Assembly: GCA_023301565.1 (NCBI GenBank)
Contig: JALZUO010000066.1
Span: forward strand, 1 to 64,000
DNA length: 64,000 nt
From: Oligoflexales bacterium
Lineage (GTDB): Bacteria > Bdellovibrionota_B > Oligoflexia > Oligoflexales > JALZUQ01
Direction: 5' to 3'
Shown: piece by piece, positions 16,561-24,883 of the stretch
Layout: the number at the start of each line of letters is the position of its first letter
Position numbering within the stretch: position 1 is the stretch's first letter
The notes under the pieces: generated by a model
Database searches by the model: none
What the model was told of the DNA's origin: nothing
What the model saw: the letters and a program-made list of their open reading frames with translations, nothing else
Position numbers and translations under genes: made by a program

Positions 16561-17367
16561 TTAGCTGCTACTTTTCATGCCTTTGGGGCCACCCATGACA
16601 TTGTAACCGCCGTCCACATGAAGGATTTCTCCTGTGATGCCACCTGCAGCAGGACCTAGAAGAAAAGCTGTAGCTGCTGCCACCTCTTTGCTCGATACAG
16701 GAGACTGTAATGGAGATTGCTCTTCGTAGAGTTTGAGCATTTTTCCGAAATCTCCGACCGCAGATGCAGCTAGAGTTTTAATAGGCCCTGCACTGACGGC
16801 GTTGACTCGTATTCTGTTTTCACCCATTTCAAGGGCAGCGTATTTAACCGACATTTCTAGGGCAGACTTGCAGACGCCCATGACATTATAGCCTGGAACC
16901 ACTTTTTCGCCCCCATAGTAAGACATGGCAACGACACTGCCGTTTTCTTCAAAAAGATTTTGACTATACCTTAAAACTGCAAGTAGCGAGTAAGCACTTA
17001 TATCCATGGCTTGCAAAAACCCAGCACGCGAACAGTCGATGGTTTTTTTGCGCAGATCTTCAAGGTTTGCATACGCCACGCTGTGTACCAGGTAATCGAA
17101 TTTTCCGACTTTTTCTGAAACAGTAGAGAAGAATTTTTCCAGAGATGCGTCCGAGCTTACATCGCACGGGTAAACATGCTCAGCCTTGAACTCATCGGTT
17201 ACCCTTCTAACTCTGCGCTCCATTTTGTTGCTACCCTCAGGGTCGGGAAGGTGACTAAAAATTAGTTCGCAACCTAGTTCGTGCAAGTGTGTTGCCACCG
17301 AAGCTGCGATTGAGTGGTTGTTTGCTACGCCCATGACAACCGCTTTTTTGCCTTTTAATGAAAGCAT
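16561..17367 (-). CDS. fabI: Enoyl-[acyl-carrier-protein] reductase (NADH)
   Basis: 268 residues from the ATG at 17367-17365; the SD AAGGGG lies ten bases upstream, inside the longer open frame that begins at 17388. FabI reduces the enoyl-ACP double bond, the last step of each fatty-acid elongation cycle. As a short-chain dehydrogenase it has the FabI-type cofactor motif GVANNHSIAASVA, the SVAYAN strand, and the catalytic Tyr/Lys in GYNVMGVCKSALE; the C-terminus has the substrate-loop region VSAGPIKTLAASAVGDF and VDGGYNVMG. All expected residues are present. Upstream on the same strand there is only an 80-base gap before rightmost neighbours end, so it probably has its own promoter. Confidence 0.96.
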   Translation of the reverse strand: MLSLKGKKAVVMGVANNHSIAASVATHLHELGCELIFSHLPDPEGSNKMERRVRRVTDEFKAEHVYPCDVSSDASLEKFFSTVSEKVGKFDYLVHSVAYANLEDLRKKTIDCSRAGFLQAMDISAYSLLAVLRYSQNLFEENGSVVAMSYYGGEKVVPGYNVMGVCKSALEMSVKYAALEMGENRIRVNAVSAGPIKTLAASAVGDFGKMLKLYEEQSPLQSPVSSKEVAAATAFLLGPAAGGITGEILHVDGGYNVMGGPKGMKSSS

Positions 17368-17472
17368 GTGAGGGTACCCCTTTTGCAAAAATCAAATAAA
17401 CACAGCAGGGCTTTTAGGTAGGCCCTGAACCCCAAACTGTAGCTGGCCCAGGCTTATTTTGCGAGTCTTCTT

Positions 17473-18240
17473 TTAGTTTATTTCTTTAAAGAACTTACTT
17501 AGGCTTCTGGTTTTTCGGCTGTAGTGACAGCCGTTGCATGAGATGGGCGTCTTTTTTTTGTGCCCCGCAAACTGTGCATGCTGCGCTAGGTTTCCATCGT
17601 GGTCGTAAACGGCAAAAACATAGTCTTTGCCCAAGGAGATAGCAATCTCATGCTCAAGGCAACTGGCGGAGCTCGTGCACTCTTCCTCCCTAAGCTGCAT
17701 CCGAGTTACTCGGACTTTGTGTCCACGGAAGTTTGGGCTTCTCCATATTTGGCGCGGACGCCTTTTAACTGCGCTTTCTATGGTTTCTGACTTCCAATTT
17801 TCGTATTCTGTTAGGCCCAAAAAGTCTGAATGTGTGGGTGGGATCTCAAAGTTTATCTTGAGTGTGCCAATTGTGGAAATATAGTTTTGAATCCAAAAAT
17901 CTCGCCAAGCAGAAAATTGAGGCTCCTCTCCATGGTCTCGCTCTAAAAATTCTGAGATGTGACATTCCTTAGATTCTTGGGTGATAAGGTTAAGGTTTCC
18001 GGTTAGCTGGTTGTTTTCTTTTTCAAGCACGGCCGATTGAACGCATTGGTAAGAATGAAACCAAAGCTTTGCCAGGTCGAGCTGGGCAATATGCTCTGGA
18101 GGTGCAATGTAAATTTTCACCTGTTTTCCCTGAGCCGTCGCAATGGATGAACCCAAGGAGAAAGGCAGCGAGAGTGTTAGCGAAAGTGCAAACCATAAAG
18201 CAAATACCTGCAGGGTTGATGCGTAGAGACCAGTAGTCAT
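17473..18240 (-). CDS. Exported protein with a single CxxCH heme motif, unknown function
   Basis: 255 residues. A hydrophobic signal (LYASTLQVFALWFALSLTLSLPFSLGSSIATAQG) suggests export with cleavage after about residue 36. The body has no family I recognise. Near the C-terminus the motif CNGCH, within KKTPISCNGCHYSRKTRSLSKF, is a c-type heme attachment site; two further Cys (EECTSSASC) may form a disulfide. If heme is attached it would be a periplasmic monoheme protein, though a lone CxxCH can also bind metal. Pro/Arg-rich stretch KRRPRQIWRSPNF is notable in the middle. It follows glpK by 52 bases on the same strand and could be co-transcribed with it. Confidence 0.6.
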   Translation of the reverse strand: MTTGLYASTLQVFALWFALSLTLSLPFSLGSSIATAQGKQVKIYIAPPEHIAQLDLAKLWFHSYQCVQSAVLEKENNQLTGNLNLITQESKECHISEFLERDHGEEPQFSAWRDFWIQNYISTIGTLKINFEIPPTHSDFLGLTEYENWKSETIESAVKRRPRQIWRSPNFRGHKVRVTRMQLREEECTSSASCLEHEIAISLGKDYVFAVYDHDGNLAQHAQFAGHKKKTPISCNGCHYSRKTRSLSKFFKEIN

Positions 18241-18292
18241 AACGTTCTAATTCCATTTAGTTTGTGAATACTTTTAATTCGGCAAATATCTT

Positions 18293-19849
18293 TTATTTTG
18301 CAAATATCTTGGCTGCTTGCAGAGCTTTTTGCCAGCCTAGTTTTTGCTCGGCCGAATGCTCTTCTGCTGCGGGGCTAAAGCTTGATTCAATCGCAGGCCC
18401 TGCAGACCACTCAGAAAATTCCATCCACCCCGAACCTGCTGCGGCACACGCTGCAGCCCCCAAAGCAGTGGTTTCCAGAATTTTAGGGCGAAGCACTTTT
18501 TGCTCCAAAAGGTTTGCCTGAAATTGCATCAATACATCGTTTGAACAAGCTCCTCCATCTACACGCAAACCGCTAAGGTCTTTGCTGTTTTTGTTTTGCT
18601 CGTGATCTAAGGAACCCCAAAGGGTTTGGTAGAGGTCCGCAACTTGAAAAGCAATGCCCTCAAGCCCAGCTCTTACCATCTGTGCTTTGGAAGTGCCCCG
18701 GGTTAAACCAAGGATTGCCCCTCTCACCTCTGCCTGCCAGTGGGGTGCTCCGAGTCCTGTTAGGCTCGGAACAAAATAGACCTCTGGCGATGCAGTGACG
18801 TTTTTTGCCATGGCAGCCGTAACCGACACATCCGAGAAGAACTCAAACTGATCACGTAGAAACTGCATGGCAGCGCCAGCAATAAACGTGGACCCTTCTA
18901 GCGCATAAAATGTTTGCCCACCCATTTGCCAAGCAACAGTAGTGAGGAGACCCTTTGGAGGTTCAGGGTATTTAGTGCCAGCTTGGACCAGTAAAAAAGC
19001 ACCAGTGCCATAGGTGCACTTTGCTGATTTTACTTCGAGACATCCTTGTCCAAACAGTGCTGCTTGCTGATCACCTAAAATTCCGGTTATAGGGATTCCG
19101 TCGGGCAAAAAATCTAACCCTTTGGTTTTGCCGAAGCTCCCTGCAGACGGGCGTACTTCGGGTAAAAGGTCAGCTTCAATCTTAAGGGGTTCGCATAGCT
19201 CGGAGCTGAACTTTTTTTTGTGGATATCAAAGGCTAAGGTCCGCGAGGCGTTGCTGGCTTCAGTCGCATGGGTTTGCCCTCCGGTAAGCTGATACAAGAG
19301 AAAGGAATCCATGGTTCCAATTGCTGTGGTAAGAGCTGCATTTTTTGACATGTTAATAGCGCCGTTTTCTACTAGCCACTTATATTTGGTGCCAGAAAAG
19401 TACGGGTCTAGGGTAAGCCCTGTTTTGCTGCGGTAAAAATCTTCTAGGCCTTGCCTGCGCATAGACTTGCAAATATCTGTGCTGCGCCTGCACTGCCAAA
19501 CAATCGCATTGTGTAACGGTTCGTTGGTTGCCTTGTCCCAAACACACAGGGTTTCTCTTTGGTTGGTTATCCCTATGCTTGCTAGTTTTTTTGCGCAAAA
19601 TTCTGGGATTTTCGCTTCTGCTTCCGCCAAAGATTGCCGTACGCTTTTAGAAACAGACGACCAAACTTCTTTAAGGTCGTGTTCGACCCAGCCTGGCTTT
19701 GGAAAATGCTGCGGGAAGTCTACGGTTGTTTTTGATATAGGCTTAACTTCGATAGCTGCACTTGCATCTGACCTTTCAAAGGAAAACACCATGGCAGTGG
19801 TCCCAGTGGTGCCTTGATCAATAGCAAGGATATAGATTTTATCGCTCAT
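18293..19849 (-). CDS. glpK: Glycerol kinase
   Basis: 518 residues, close to the family length of about 500. It phosphorylates glycerol to glycerol 3-phosphate in the cytoplasm. The FGGY-kinase fold is clear: ATP-phosphate loop DQGTTGTTAMVF, the GlpK stretch GWVEHDLKEVW, ITNQRETLCVWDKATNEPLHNAIVWQCRRS, LLYQLTGGQTHATEASNASRT, GDQQAALFGQ and DGGACSNDVLMQFQANLL. No glycerol facilitator or glpD/glpR neighbour is present; the divergent gene 195 bases away is the Fmt-PurN fusion. Catalytic residues appear intact. Confidence 0.97.
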   Translation of the reverse strand: MSDKIYILAIDQGTTGTTAMVFSFERSDASAAIEVKPISKTTVDFPQHFPKPGWVEHDLKEVWSSVSKSVRQSLAEAEAKIPEFCAKKLASIGITNQRETLCVWDKATNEPLHNAIVWQCRRSTDICKSMRRQGLEDFYRSKTGLTLDPYFSGTKYKWLVENGAINMSKNAALTTAIGTMDSFLLYQLTGGQTHATEASNASRTLAFDIHKKKFSSELCEPLKIEADLLPEVRPSAGSFGKTKGLDFLPDGIPITGILGDQQAALFGQGCLEVKSAKCTYGTGAFLLVQAGTKYPEPPKGLLTTVAWQMGGQTFYALEGSTFIAGAAMQFLRDQFEFFSDVSVTAAMAKNVTASPEVYFVPSLTGLGAPHWQAEVRGAILGLTRGTSKAQMVRAGLEGIAFQVADLYQTLWGSLDHEQNKNSKDLSGLRVDGGACSNDVLMQFQANLLEQKVLRPKILETTALGAAACAAAGSGWMEFSEWSAGPAIESSFSPAAEEHSAEQKLGWQKALQAAKIFAK

Positions 19850-20032
19850 AAAAAGGCTAGCTCCTGTATTTGATGGCAGGTTAGCAGATGCATCAAGCTT
19901 CTACCTCCCTGAAATAAATAACCTTTGTCGGCGAGCAGCAGCTTGCCGCGACCCTTGCCTAGCTTGCATGCGTATTTTGGCGGTAAACAGCTCAAAATAC
20001 TGCTAAATTTTCGCCCGGACGCAACTGTCTAT

Positions 20033-20038
20033 AAGGGG
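20033..20038 (+). promoter_or_regulatory. Ribosome binding site deciding a TTG start
   Basis: AAGGGG lies six bases before the TTG at 20045, where homology to Fmt begins. The longer frame from 19925 also opens with TTG but has no comparable site, so translation is placed at 20045. Confidence 0.7.
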
Positions 20039-20044
20039 TTTGCA

Positions 20045-21676
20045 TTGTCACTAGAAAGGCCACGTGTTGTATTTTTAGGGTCTCCTGTATTTGTGCTCCC
20101 AGTTCTTCAAGGGCTGGTAGACTTGCACAAAAAAGGTGAACTTGAATTGGTAGGCGTTGTAAGCCAACCGGCAAAGCGCGGCAAACGGGGGAAAACAAAA
20201 CATGACCCTGCCGTAGCGGCCGCTGCGAAGCAGCTTCTTACAGAGCTACCAGACCTTGTTGTGTTGCAGCCAGAAAAAGCCAAGAGCCCCGATTTTTTAG
20301 ACGCGTTTAAGTCCCTTCTTCCAGACGTGGCAATCACGGCAGCTTACGGGCAAATTTTGTCTGATACGTTTTTAGCTATACCTGCCCGTGCGACCATCAA
20401 CGTGCACCCGTCGCTACTGCCGGCCTACCGCGGGGCAACCCCAGTTCAATCTGCACTGTTAGATGGGGTTTCAGTTTCTGGGGTTTCTATTTTGTTCACG
20501 GTCAAAGAGCTAGATGCAGGCAACCTCATCACACAAAAAAAAGTAGATATTGATGGGTGTAAAGGTGCCGCTCATTGGATGGGTGCCTTGTTTGAAGTAG
20601 GGGCAAAAATGCTACCAGATTCTTTGAAAAAGCTCCGGGACCCTGCCTTTGAGGGGGTAGATCAAGATGAAAACCCTCTAAATGTAGAAGCGTCGCACTG
20701 TTTTAAAATCCGCAAGTCACAAGGCAAGGTAGATTGGCATCGGCCAGCAGATGAGATTACAAACTTGGAAAGAGGTTTAGGGATTTGGCCTGGTTGTTTT
20801 TGTTTTATTTCGGCTTCTCTATTGCAAAGCCAGCAGCAGGAGCAGCAGGTAATTAAAGTAGCAAAAGTCGCCGTGCGTGGAATGACAAAGCTGACAGCTG
20901 CCCCAGACGATATCGACCCATCCGACATGCGGCCTGGCGATGCAGCTTATTCAAAAAAACTTTCAAAGTCTGTCGTTAAATGTGGTGAAGGAATTTTATC
21001 CATTGAATGGTTTAAGGTGGCCGGTTCAAAAGAGGTGAGCGCTAGAGATTTCTTTAACCGTTTTTCACAGCCTCGAATATCTTTTTTACCTTCACAGGTA
21101 CCAGTCGTAGTAGGCGTTTCGGGTACGGGCCGAAGTTTGCGTAATCTTTTGGCGCTTGAGTCAGAAAGCTTGTGGAGCATCAAAGGTGTTTTTTCGAACA
21201 AAGACAGCTGCAAAGCAATTGGCTTTGCGCGCAGGTCTGGCCTGCCTACTTGGACAGGTGATGTTGCAGGGGAATCAGAGAGTTTGCAAAAGTTTATCCT
21301 AGAGCAAACCCACCGACACTTTGGTGTGGTGTGCCTTGCTGGATTTTTGCAAAAGTTTCCGCCTCTAGATTTGGCAGGTGCCATGGCTATTAACATTCAC
21401 CCATCGTTGCTTCCTGAGTTTGGAGGGCAAGGGATGTATGGAATGCACGTGCATCAAGCTGTCTTTGACAGCAAGCAAGAACAAAGTGGAGCTACCGTAC
21501 ATTTCGTTAGTGATCAATATGACGAAGGAAAAATAATCGATCAGATAAAAGTAGATATTTCACAGTGTAGTAGTGCAGCTGATATTGCGGGTGCAGTGTT
21601 TGTAGCAGAAAAAAAACTTCTTCGTCAGGTGTTAGATGGTCTTGCCTGGAGAGAGAGCATGGAGATCAATTCTTAG
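20045..21676 (+). CDS. fmt-purN: Fusion of methionyl-tRNA formyltransferase and GAR formyltransferase (Fmt-PurN)
   Basis: 543 residues from a TTG start. Two formyltransferase modules lie in one frame. The N-terminal one (about 1-345) is Fmt: VVFLGSPVFVLPVL, AAYGQILSDTFLAIP, NVHPSLLPAYRGATPVQSAL and ELDAG, giving the catalytic triad Asn119, His121, Asp157, followed by a complete C-terminal tRNA-binding domain (ASHCFKIRKSQGKVDWHRPA..ERGLGIWPG). The second (about 352-540) is PurN: VVVGVSGTGRSLRNLLAL phosphate loop, LAGFLQKF, NIHPSLLPEF and VSDQYDEGKII, with Asn450, His452, Asp493. Both use 10-formyl-THF, one to formylate Met-tRNA, the other GAR in purine synthesis. Normal Fmt is about 310 residues and PurN about 190-210, so both are full-sized. 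No stop or frameshift separates them. ispA follows two bases later. Confidence 0.9.
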   Translation: MSLERPRVVFLGSPVFVLPVLQGLVDLHKKGELELVGVVSQPAKRGKRGKTKHDPAVAAAAKQLLTELPDLVVLQPEKAKSPDFLDAFKSLLPDVAITAAYGQILSDTFLAIPARATINVHPSLLPAYRGATPVQSALLDGVSVSGVSILFTVKELDAGNLITQKKVDIDGCKGAAHWMGALFEVGAKMLPDSLKKLRDPAFEGVDQDENPLNVEASHCFKIRKSQGKVDWHRPADEITNLERGLGIWPGCFCFISASLLQSQQQEQQVIKVAKVAVRGMTKLTAAPDDIDPSDMRPGDAAYSKKLSKSVVKCGEGILSIEWFKVAGSKEVSARDFFNRFSQPRISFLPSQVPVVVGVSGTGRSLRNLLALESESLWSIKGVFSNKDSCKAIGFARRSGLPTWTGDVAGESESLQKFILEQTHRHFGVVCLAGFLQKFPPLDLAGAMAINIHPSLLPEFGGQGMYGMHVHQAVFDSKQEQSGATVHFVSDQYDEGKIIDQIKVDISQCSSAADIAGAVFVAEKKLLRQVLDGLAWRESMEINS

Positions 21677-21678
21677 TT

Positions 21679-22701
21679 ATGACAGAAAACCAACAGAAAA
21701 ATTGCGAGCAGGCTTTGCAAGAGTTTTACACTCAAAAAAAGCTACAGTGGAACGACTCGTTTCAGGAAGATAGTGTGCCAGTGCTAGAAGCTGCCATAGG
21801 TCAGTTTCGCACCCAGTTTGAGGGTGCCTGGAAAGCTTTCTTAGAAACAAACTATCAACCAAAAGAAGATGAAAAAGATGGTCTAATTGCAGCGATGCGT
21901 TACGTGCTTTCAGGTAAAGGCAAGCGGGTTCGGTCGCTTTTAGTCCTTTTGGCTTTCGATGCTTTCTATACCGAGGCCAAAGACACCCCCGCTTACGCAG
22001 AAGCTTTTGGAAAGGCATGTAGGGTAGGTATAGGCATGGAAATGATCCATGCGTACTCGCTTGTCCATGATGACCTGCCTTGTATGGATGATGACGCCAT
22101 GCGCCGCGGGCAACCTTCTGCACATGTAGAGTTTGGGGAGGCCATAGCGGTTCTTACCGGAGACGGTCTGCTTACGGACGGGGTAAAGGTCTTGCTTGCG
22201 TCAGGTATTCCTAACACTGCAGCTGCAGTTCACTTTGTTTTGGATTCTATGGGTAGCCAAGGCATGGTGTTAGGGCAATCTTTGGATATGCAGTACGAGC
22301 GTAAAAGAGCAGAGTTCGACCCGGCAAAAGCAGAAGAAGTACACTTGCTTAAAACAGGGCGCTTGTTCTCGGCATGCTTGGTTGCGGGATATGTTGCTGC
22401 TGGTAAAGCCGACCCGGAAGCAGTACAGGCACTGGCTGCGCTCGGTCTCGACTGGGGGCTGATCTTCCAGATGGAAGATGACCTGCTTGACCTTGCTGAT
22501 GGATCTAAGCTCGGTAAAGAAGGCGGGGGCGACCTGAGCGCCGGAAAGCAGAGTTTTTGCCGTCAGCCCGAAAAAGCGGTAGAAAAGCTAGGGCCAGCAT
22601 GTGAGCGGATCACAGCTTGCATCGAAGGGCTTGGTTTGAAAAATACAGAGCTTAGTTATTACCTTACAGGTACTGTTTATAGAAAGTCGCAGGTACATTG
22701 A
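21679..22701 (+). CDS. ispA: Short-chain polyprenyl diphosphate synthase (farnesyl/geranylgeranyl type)
   Basis: 340 residues, slightly long for the family because of an N-terminal extension of about 45 residues. It joins isopentenyl diphosphate to allylic diphosphates for quinones, undecaprenyl phosphate and heme O. Motifs are GKGKRVRSLLVLL, the first Asp-rich motif with adjacent residues HDDLPCMDDDAMRRGQPS, GDGLLTDG, LKTGRLFSACLVAG and the second Asp-rich motif QMEDDLLD. The DDxxxxD form with two inserted residues is that of bacterial (type II) FPP synthases. It begins two bases after the fusion gene's stop. A heme O synthase that would use its farnesyl product is encoded at 35.1 kb. Confidence 0.93.
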   Translation: MTENQQKNCEQALQEFYTQKKLQWNDSFQEDSVPVLEAAIGQFRTQFEGAWKAFLETNYQPKEDEKDGLIAAMRYVLSGKGKRVRSLLVLLAFDAFYTEAKDTPAYAEAFGKACRVGIGMEMIHAYSLVHDDLPCMDDDAMRRGQPSAHVEFGEAIAVLTGDGLLTDGVKVLLASGIPNTAAAVHFVLDSMGSQGMVLGQSLDMQYERKRAEFDPAKAEEVHLLKTGRLFSACLVAGYVAAGKADPEAVQALAALGLDWGLIFQMEDDLLDLADGSKLGKEGGGDLSAGKQSFCRQPEKAVEKLGPACERITACIEGLGLKNTELSYYLTGTVYRKSQVH

Positions 22702-22704
22702 TAT

Positions 22705-22977
22705 ATGGATCAATTAGATACAGAAAATTATCTCGAAAAGGCCTTTGTGTTTCGTGATCGTCAGGCAGGGGTCAGCTCTATCTATGACGGTGAGCTTGAC
22801 CGGTTTGCATATAATGCTTACTGCCTAGAAAAGAAACTTCTTAAGGACCTGGTTAGCAAAGAGTACAGCTACCTAGACGACGCTCTTGCTTATGTAAATG
22901 CAGAGTTCGGCAGTTGGGACTTAGAGCTACTTGCAGAAGGCTCTAAAAAAGGCTGTGGAAGCTGCGCGGCAAAGTAA
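22705..22977 (+). CDS. Small conserved-looking protein ending in CGSCAAK
   Basis: 90 residues, starting three bases after ispA's stop, so part of the same operon. It is acidic and predicted helical with several aromatic residues (IYDGELDRFAYNAYCLEKK, SYLDDALAYVNAEFGSWDLELL). The last ten residues, KKGCGSCAAK, place a CxxC pair at the extreme C-terminus, suited to binding a metal or a redox role. No signal peptide or membrane segment. I do not recognise the family. Codon use resembles its neighbours and the frame is closed by stop codons on both sides, so I take it as real. Confidence 0.6.
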   Translation: MDQLDTENYLEKAFVFRDRQAGVSSIYDGELDRFAYNAYCLEKKLLKDLVSKEYSYLDDALAYVNAEFGSWDLELLAEGSKKGCGSCAAK

Positions 22978-23030
22978 TCCTAAAAGTAGATTCAAGTTTA
23001 TTCACCTCAGATTGATGCTACAATTTGAGG

Positions 23031-24236
23031 ATGAATTTACTTATTTTATCTAAGCGTGCTGTTCCCTGCCTCTGGGCTCTACCTTTATCTATCTCATTTT
23101 TGGTGCTTTCAGGCCTAATTTGCTCGCAGTCTGCAAGTGGCCAAGCTGAGAGTGTTGTTCAGGCTTCCGAGCCAGAGCAGGTAAAGGAAGCTACACCTAC
23201 CTGCAAACGCCTGTGGCGGCACCCTCGAATACTTGAAGACCAGCCAACAGTCCAAGTGCCTAATGCCCAGAGTGTTTCCCGAAGAGCTTTTGCTGTAAAG
23301 GTGCAGTCGCTACTAAAAAAGCAAAACTGGCGGGAGTTCTACGACCTTTTTCACCCAGCACTCAAAGAGCAGATGACTCAAAAGCGCTTTAGAGTGCGGA
23401 TGGGAAACCTAGTAAAGATTTATGGCAAGCGCCCGCAAGTAACAAACTTTCGCTCTTGGGAGGTAAAGGGGACAGGCGGTGATCCGGACCCTGTATTTTG
23501 TGAAAATTCAAATCTTCACTTGTTTCCTACTTACGGGTTTGATCCGCAGCTTAGTTTGTGGTTTCAGATTTTAGGTAATAAAGATGTTGGCCGTTATTTT
23601 GTCCAGGCTGGCGTAAAAGATGGAGAATGGACGCTGACGCTAGTGCATGTCCACCAATGGACGCACTTAGGTATAGATGGCCCCAAATGGGTTCAGCTTG
23701 GGTTTGCAGAAAAAGACCCTATTCTCAAATACCTTTACTTAGATCTTGGGTTTAAGCTTGCGATGAGTAACCCTCATGTAGTGTGGCCAGGGCGCGAGTC
23801 TTTAAAACAAGATGTTTTGTCCGCTAAAAAAAGCGCAAACCTAGAAAAAGTGGTTTCGGCATTTAGTTCGCAGAAGATAAGAGATGTTTCATCTGCTTTT
23901 AGTCGCAAGGGGCTTGGACTTACAGTGTATTTAGAATTTGATAAAGAGACCTCTAAAAGTGGCCGCAAAGCTGCATGTAGAAGTCTGGTGGATGCAATGC
24001 AGGAAAAAAGGGCCCAGAAAGAAAAGTCAGGTGTATTTTGGATGCAAGAAACCAAAGGTGTACAGTGCGTTTTTATGTACCCTAGGCACAAAGAGCTTAG
24101 ACCGAATAAGCTAGGTACCTATCAGCTGAGCTTTAAAAAACCGAAGGCTAAAGTTGAGCCTAAAGCTGAACTTGAAGACGAAAAAACTAAACTAAAGTCA
24201 AAGAAAACTAAGCAAAAGATTGAAAAGAAAAAATAG
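23031..24236 (+). CDS. Exported protein of unknown function with Lys-rich C-terminal tail
   Basis: About 401 residues; the ATG at 23031 is used, although a TTG two codons earlier is in frame and neither has a well-spaced ribosome site. A signal peptide with a long hydrophobic core (LPLSISFLVLSGLICSQSASGQA) marks export. The middle (about 85-330) looks globular, with alternating aromatic strands (WREFYDLFHPALKEQM, RFRVRMGNLVKIYGKRP), a pattern seen in NTF2/DUF-type helper domains, but no family is claimed. From about residue 370 the chain becomes a Lys/Glu repeat (KAKVEPKAELEDEKTKL...) ending in EKKK. Followed directly by a terminator. Confidence 0.6.
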   Translation: MNLLILSKRAVPCLWALPLSISFLVLSGLICSQSASGQAESVVQASEPEQVKEATPTCKRLWRHPRILEDQPTVQVPNAQSVSRRAFAVKVQSLLKKQNWREFYDLFHPALKEQMTQKRFRVRMGNLVKIYGKRPQVTNFRSWEVKGTGGDPDPVFCENSNLHLFPTYGFDPQLSLWFQILGNKDVGRYFVQAGVKDGEWTLTLVHVHQWTHLGIDGPKWVQLGFAEKDPILKYLYLDLGFKLAMSNPHVVWPGRESLKQDVLSAKKSANLEKVVSAFSSQKIRDVSSAFSRKGLGLTVYLEFDKETSKSGRKAACRSLVDAMQEKRAQKEKSGVFWMQETKGVQCVFMYPRHKELRPNKLGTYQLSFKKPKAKVEPKAELEDEKTKLKSKKTKQKIEKKK

Positions 24237-24252
24237 TCGGAATAGATACAAA

Positions 24253-24285
24253 AAAAAGAGCTCCGGAAAGGGAGCTCTTTTTTTT
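24253..24285. terminator. Bidirectional rho-independent terminator
   Basis: AAAAAGAGCTCC (24253-24264), six-base loop, GGAGCTCTTTTTTTT (24271-24285). It separates the converging Lys-tail protein gene and the lipoprotein gene at 24302. Confidence 0.92.
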
Positions 24286-24301
24286 GCTGTATTAGTATGG
24301 G

Positions 24302-24883
24302 TTACTTTCCTGGTCCACGGGCAAAGCTTCTGTAGTGATCTACATTACGGTTTAAATCCCCTGTGATCGGTATAGACTTTTTAGTTAAAACACCCGAGGC
24401 AGCAATGTTGTAGTTTCTATAAACATACATTCCAGACCTTAGGAAGCTAGCTTTAGCTTTCCCGTTAGGAGCTATTTCAAAAGAAAGCTTACCGTCATGA
24501 AAATCACTTTTGTATATAACTGTGCCGTCTTGATTTACAGTTGCATGCTCGGGCTTTAACACAAGCTTGTCATCTTTATCGAAGTGAGACTCGTGAAAGC
24601 CCCTGATTCCAACTTTTTTGAAAATCTGCACCTCAAGTGTTCCTAGGCTTGAAGTTGGATCGACAGCAACAGTCTCTACTTGAAATACGTATTGCTGAGG
24701 GCCTTTTAGTTTCCAAACTTTATTCTTTTCGGCTTTGAAAGTTACTTTTTCTGCTTCATCAACTCTTACTTGTGCAAAAGTGCCCGTTTTTGTCACTTGC
24801 AGTGCTGTGCTTTTGTCATCGCTGCCGCAGCTGATCATGGTAGCCGCTAAGGTCAAAGCGAAAAGTGTGTTTAGTGTCTTCAT
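24302..24883 (-). CDS. Lipoprotein, unknown function
   Basis: 193 residues. The signal LNTLFALTLAATMISCGSDD is a clean lipoprotein signal with Cys at about residue 19 followed by Gly-Ser-Asp-Asp, which does not fit the inner-membrane retention (Asp at +2) rule of enterics. The mature part is rich in Lys and beta-type residues (VDEAEKVTFKAEKNKVWKL, DGTVIYKSDFHDGKLSFEIAPNGKA) and may be a small beta-sandwich. No family recognised. Alone on its transcript, with a TATAAT box upstream on the minus strand at 24966-24961. Confidence 0.7.
   Translation of the reverse strand: MKTLNTLFALTLAATMISCGSDDKSTALQVTKTGTFAQVRVDEAEKVTFKAEKNKVWKLKGPQQYVFQVETVAVDPTSSLGTLEVQIFKKVGIRGFHESHFDKDDKLVLKPEHATVNQDGTVIYKSDFHDGKLSFEIAPNGKAKASFLRSGMYVYRNYNIAASGVLTKKSIPITGDLNRNVDHYRSFARGPGK

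Noticed and set aside
20947-21396. 149-codon minus-strand frame inside the Fmt-PurN fusion
   Set aside because: Antisense to the PurN half, which carries complete catalytic motifs.
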